NCBI GenBank assembly: GCA_047629355.1
Contig: JBLHWU010000012.1
Coordinates: 1 to 44,741 of the forward strand
Length of the DNA: 44,741 nt
Reading direction: 5' to 3'
Origin: CAYUNA01 sp047629355
GTDB lineage: Bacteria > Bacteroidota > Bacteroidia > Chitinophagales > Saprospiraceae
The notes beneath the pieces are model-generated. The model had not been told where the DNA came from. It searched no databases and worked only from the letters and a program-made list of their open reading frames with translations. Below, piece after piece: positions 42,370 through 44,741 of the stretch; within the stretch, counting starts at the first letter, position 1, and the number at the start of each line of letters is the position of its first letter. Made by a program: the position numbers and the translations under genes.

Positions 42370-43626
42370 CTATTTAATTCCAAATGCTTTTTTCACTTTG
42401 CTTACATAGTCCAATTTTTCCCAAGTAAATGTCTCCACTTTCTTAGAAATTGTCTTACCAGAACCATCCGTGAAAGAAACTGTTTTCTTTTCTGGCGTAC
42501 GTCCCATGTGACCATAAGCCGCTGATTCAGAGTAAATTGGTGCTCGCAATTTTAAACGTGTTTCGATATAGTAAGGACGCATATCGAATACTTTTTCAAC
42601 GATTTTAGCGATTTTGCCATCGTTCATTTTGACCTTTGCCGAACCGTAAGTATTTACATAAATATTAGTTGGTTTCGCTACACCGATAGCGTAAGAGACC
42701 TGCACCAAAATTTCTTCACAAACACCAGCTGCTACCAAATTTTTTGCAACATGACGTGTTGCATACGCTGCAGAACGATCAACTTTTGACGGGTCTTTTC
42801 CAGAAAAAGCACCACCACCGTGCGCACCTTTACCACCGTAAGTATCAACGATAATTTTACGACCTGTCAAACCAGTATCACCGTGCGGGCCACCAATGAC
42901 AAACTTACCCGTTGGATTTACGTGATAAGTGATTTTTTTACCAAACAACTTTTGTGTCGTTTTATTACACAATGCTTTCACTCGTGGAATGACAATATTG
43001 ATGACATCTCGTTTGATTTTTGCCAACATTTTCTTGTCTTTATCAAAATCATCATGCTGCGTAGAAACAACAATGGTGTCAATTCTTTGTGGCTTATTGT
43101 CATCAGAATATTCGATAGTTACCTGCGATTTGCTATCCGGACGCAAGTAAGTCATCTCTTTACCAGCTTTGCGGATATCCGCCATGACCTGCAAAATCTT
43201 GTGAGATAAATCCAGTGCCAATGGCATGTAATTATCCGTTTCATTAGTTGCATAGCCAAACATCATCCCTTGGTCACCTGCACCTTGGTCTTCTTTTTTA
43301 GCACGCACGACACCCTGATTAATTTCAGGAGACTGCTCGTGAATAGCAGATAAAACGCCACAAGAGTTCGCTTCAAACATGTACTCCGATTTGGTGTAAC
43401 CGATACGAGTAATGACGTCACGAGCGATTTGTTGCACGTCCAAATAAGTCTTCGTTTTAACTTCACCTGCAAGTACCACTTGTCCAGTAGTTACCAAGGT
43501 TTCACAAGCTACTTTCGAGTTTGGGTCAAACGCGATAAAGTGGTCAACAAGGGCATCCGAAATTTGGTCGGCTACTTTGTCTGGGTGTCCTTCAGAAACA
43601 GATTCTGATGTAAATAAGTAAGGCAT
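42370..43626 (-). CDS. metK: S-adenosylmethionine synthetase
   Basis: Makes S-adenosylmethionine from methionine and ATP in the cytoplasm. The 418-aa protein has the signatures ESVSEGHPDKVADQISDA (N-terminal), GAGDQGMMFGYA and GGGAFSGKDPSKVDRS. Length and motifs are normal, with a slightly longer middle than the 384-aa E. coli enzyme, as in other Bacteroidota. ATG at 43624-43626 is the only good start. The leader has a hairpin with T8 (43679-43730) and a -7 box at 43807, so the gene may be regulated by early termination. Confidence 0.97.
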   Translation of the reverse strand: MPYLFTSESVSEGHPDKVADQISDALVDHFIAFDPNSKVACETLVTTGQVVLAGEVKTKTYLDVQQIARDVITRIGYTKSEYMFEANSCGVLSAIHEQSPEINQGVVRAKKEDQGAGDQGMMFGYATNETDNYMPLALDLSHKILQVMADIRKAGKEMTYLRPDSKSQVTIEYSDDNKPQRIDTIVVSTQHDDFDKDKKMLAKIKRDVINIVIPRVKALCNKTTQKLFGKKITYHVNPTGKFVIGGPHGDTGLTGRKIIVDTYGGKGAHGGGAFSGKDPSKVDRSAAYATRHVAKNLVAAGVCEEILVQVSYAIGVAKPTNIYVNTYGSAKVKMNDGKIAKIVEKVFDMRPYYIETRLKLRAPIYSESAAYGHMGRTPEKKTVSFTDGSGKTISKKVETFTWEKLDYVSKVKKAFGIK

Positions 43627-43678
43627 ATTAATTGATTCGATTAATTTCGATTGAGTCGATTAGTTCGATTTTTTCTGT

Positions 43679-43730
43679 AAAAAAAAGAGGTGCGGCAAAA
43701 AAATAACTGTCACTTCGATTATCTTGCCTC
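43679..43730 (-). promoter_or_regulatory. Attenuator-like hairpin in the metK leader
   Basis: On the minus strand GAGGCAA (43724-43730) pairs with TTGCC...CCTC (43687-43698 region, TGC bulged), followed by T8 (43679-43686). It lies about 53-104 bp before the metK start. Between it and the gene are repeated TCGATTNAATCGA words. A SAM riboswitch core was looked for and not found, so control by SAM remains a guess. Confidence 0.4.
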
Positions 43731-43806
43731 GTTTTTGATAGAAAAATATTCAATCGAATAGATTGAGTGTTAAGGGGTTCTTTCCGCCCCAAATTTCAAG
43801 TAGGGA

Positions 43807-43814
43807 CAAAGGTA
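43807..43814 (-). promoter_or_regulatory. Possible -7 box for metK
   Basis: The minus strand reads TACCTTTG, an exact TAnnTTTG match, about 180 bp before the metK ATG. No TTTG is found at the usual -33 distance, so the promoter is only half supported. It would produce a leader of about 175 nt that contains the hairpin at 43679-43730. Confidence 0.45.
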
Positions 43815-44150
43815 GGAAAAAGGATAAAAATGGTAGGGAATATACAGAAAATTAAACGTTTTTTTAAGATATTATTTTTTTTGTACATATAAAAGACATT
43901 AAATTAGAATCGTTTTTAGAACGATAAAATGGGCAGGTCGAATGGAAAAAGGAATCTATTATTTTTGTGTTTTTTAGACGGAAAAAGAATGGGCATAACG
44001 GCCTGAATTATTTTGTTTCTTTTACTTAAGAGTCCTGCGATGATAATATTATTGTAAGTCCATCCTATCTAAAAAGACGTCAACATTCAATCCTCCTCAG
44101 TACAGTTGGAAAATTTCTGTCATAATTTCGCTATTTCCTTGATTCCACCT
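43815..44150. other. Gene-free stretch between metK leader and IS1 remnant
   Basis: No reading frame of substance. One thing stands out: AAAAAGAATGGGCATA at 43982-43997 occurs again at 44284-44299 inside the IS1 transposase gene. This may be a scrap of another copy of the same element. Confidence 0.5.
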
Positions 44151-44741
44151 TTTGATACAAAAACTAGGCGGTGTATCAAATGTAATGCTTTTTAAAGTGA
44201 CAACGAAAACAAATCATAACTTTGTAGTAACCACACTCAAAACTTATGTATATATTGTCCAAGTTACCACAGCACAAATATAAAAAAGAATGGGCATACT
44301 TATTATGGCAAGCAGAACCATCGTTGCAATTGCTGCGGTCGTCAGTTTGTTTTGAATAATAACCATACGAAATCAGAGCGGCTAAAATCACTCATCAAAA
44401 ATTCTTTGAAAGAACGAATATCTCTTCGTAGTATTTGTAGATTTTTTAATGTCAGCCTTACTTGGTTACAGTCGTTTGCCCATTTATTTTGGGAACAAAC
44501 TCCTGATGACTTGGGACTTAATCCTGCGGTTATAAAAAAGATAAAACGTCTGCAAGTCTTTGGTATTCAGGCAGATGAGTTATGGTCTTTTGTCCAAAAA
44601 AAGCGAATAAACGATGGATTTGGGTAGCTTATAATCCTGTACATCGTTTGGTAGTTGCCTATCATATTGGTGGGCGAGGCAAAAAAGCAGCAAATAAATT
44701 TTGAAACAAGATTCCAGAAATTTTAAAAAACTGTTTTTTTG
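44151..44741 (+). mobile_element. IS1-family element, left part, degraded and cut by the window end
   Basis: From about 44220 a plus-strand frame encodes an InsA-like protein: zinc-finger residues CIYCPSYHSTN and HRCNCCGRQFV, then a helix-turn-helix (RISLRSICRFFNVSLTWLQS). It runs on to DELWSFVQKK, whose Asp is the first DDE residue of InsB. After a run of seven A (44596-44602) the -1 frame continues the InsB sense: ANKRWIWVAYNPVHRLVVAY. This is the IS1 programmed -1 frameshift layout. A TGA at 44702-44704 stands where a Trp codon (KFWNKIPEIL) is expected. No start codon remains between the stop at 44217 and the first Cys. TTTGATACA/TGTATCAAA (44151-44180) may include the left terminal repeat. 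Confidence 0.8.

Overview
The window looks like a chromosomal segment of a Bacteroidota bacterium, probably of the Saprospiria type. The class-level guess is inference. The supporting signs are promoter-like pairs of the Bacteroidota form (TTTG, a 19-20 nt spacer, TAnnTTTG), starts without Shine-Dalgarno sites but with A/T-rich leaders, a long KMSKR-type isoleucyl-tRNA synthetase, and the familiar clusters acpP-fabF-rnc and pheT/coiled-coil/zapA/rny. I saw no tRNA, rRNA, CRISPR array or prophage.

Layout. 0.2-7.3 kb: a CotH-type surface protein, a 10-bp tandem repeat, a decayed endonuclease/exonuclease/phosphatase gene, a Kir potassium channel, an M28 lipoprotein of glutaminyl-cyclase type and an aldehyde dehydrogenase. 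7.4-12.3 kb: a small membrane protein, an FMN reductase, ileS and a small membrane protein in front of it. 12.3-15.6 kb: a composite palindromic intergenic block, then a Wzz-like and a Wzx-like gene. 15.7-21 kb: rny, zapA, a coiled-coil gene and pheT, all on the minus strand. 21-27 kb: truncated haemoglobin, an RND pump whose stop overlaps that of an AI-2E-family gene, and rnc. 27.2-28 kb: a gene-free stretch full of repeats. 28-33.4 kb: fabF, acpP, an orphan DUF5682 gene, ferritin and a conserved hypothetical. 33.5-36.3 kb: a hybrid histidine kinase with an Hpt protein. 36.6-39.9 kb: a YhhN-family gene, a DUF192 gene and gatB. 39.9-41.6 kb: a candidate structured RNA behind a strong promoter, then a decayed WGR-PARP gene. 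41.8-44.7 kb: a small winged-helix-like protein, metK with a hairpin leader, and a broken IS1-family element running off the end.

The coding content is mostly housekeeping, and the unusual part is between the genes. Many gene ends carry long, nearly perfect palindromes whose arms differ from site to site. Three of them have a shared GC-rich mini-hairpin (15.5, 21.6 and 26.3 kb). A second family has GGAACGCGAA-type ends (27.3 and 33.0 kb, with a related TAAGTAACGCG form at 36.3 kb). A third, about 77-bp hairpin core (27.3, 27.5 and 36.4 kb) is nested inside two of those. These repeats, the approximately 310-nt candidate RNA upstream of gatB and the orphan DUF5682 gene are the best candidates for something undescribed.

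All calls come from reading the sequence; no database search was run.
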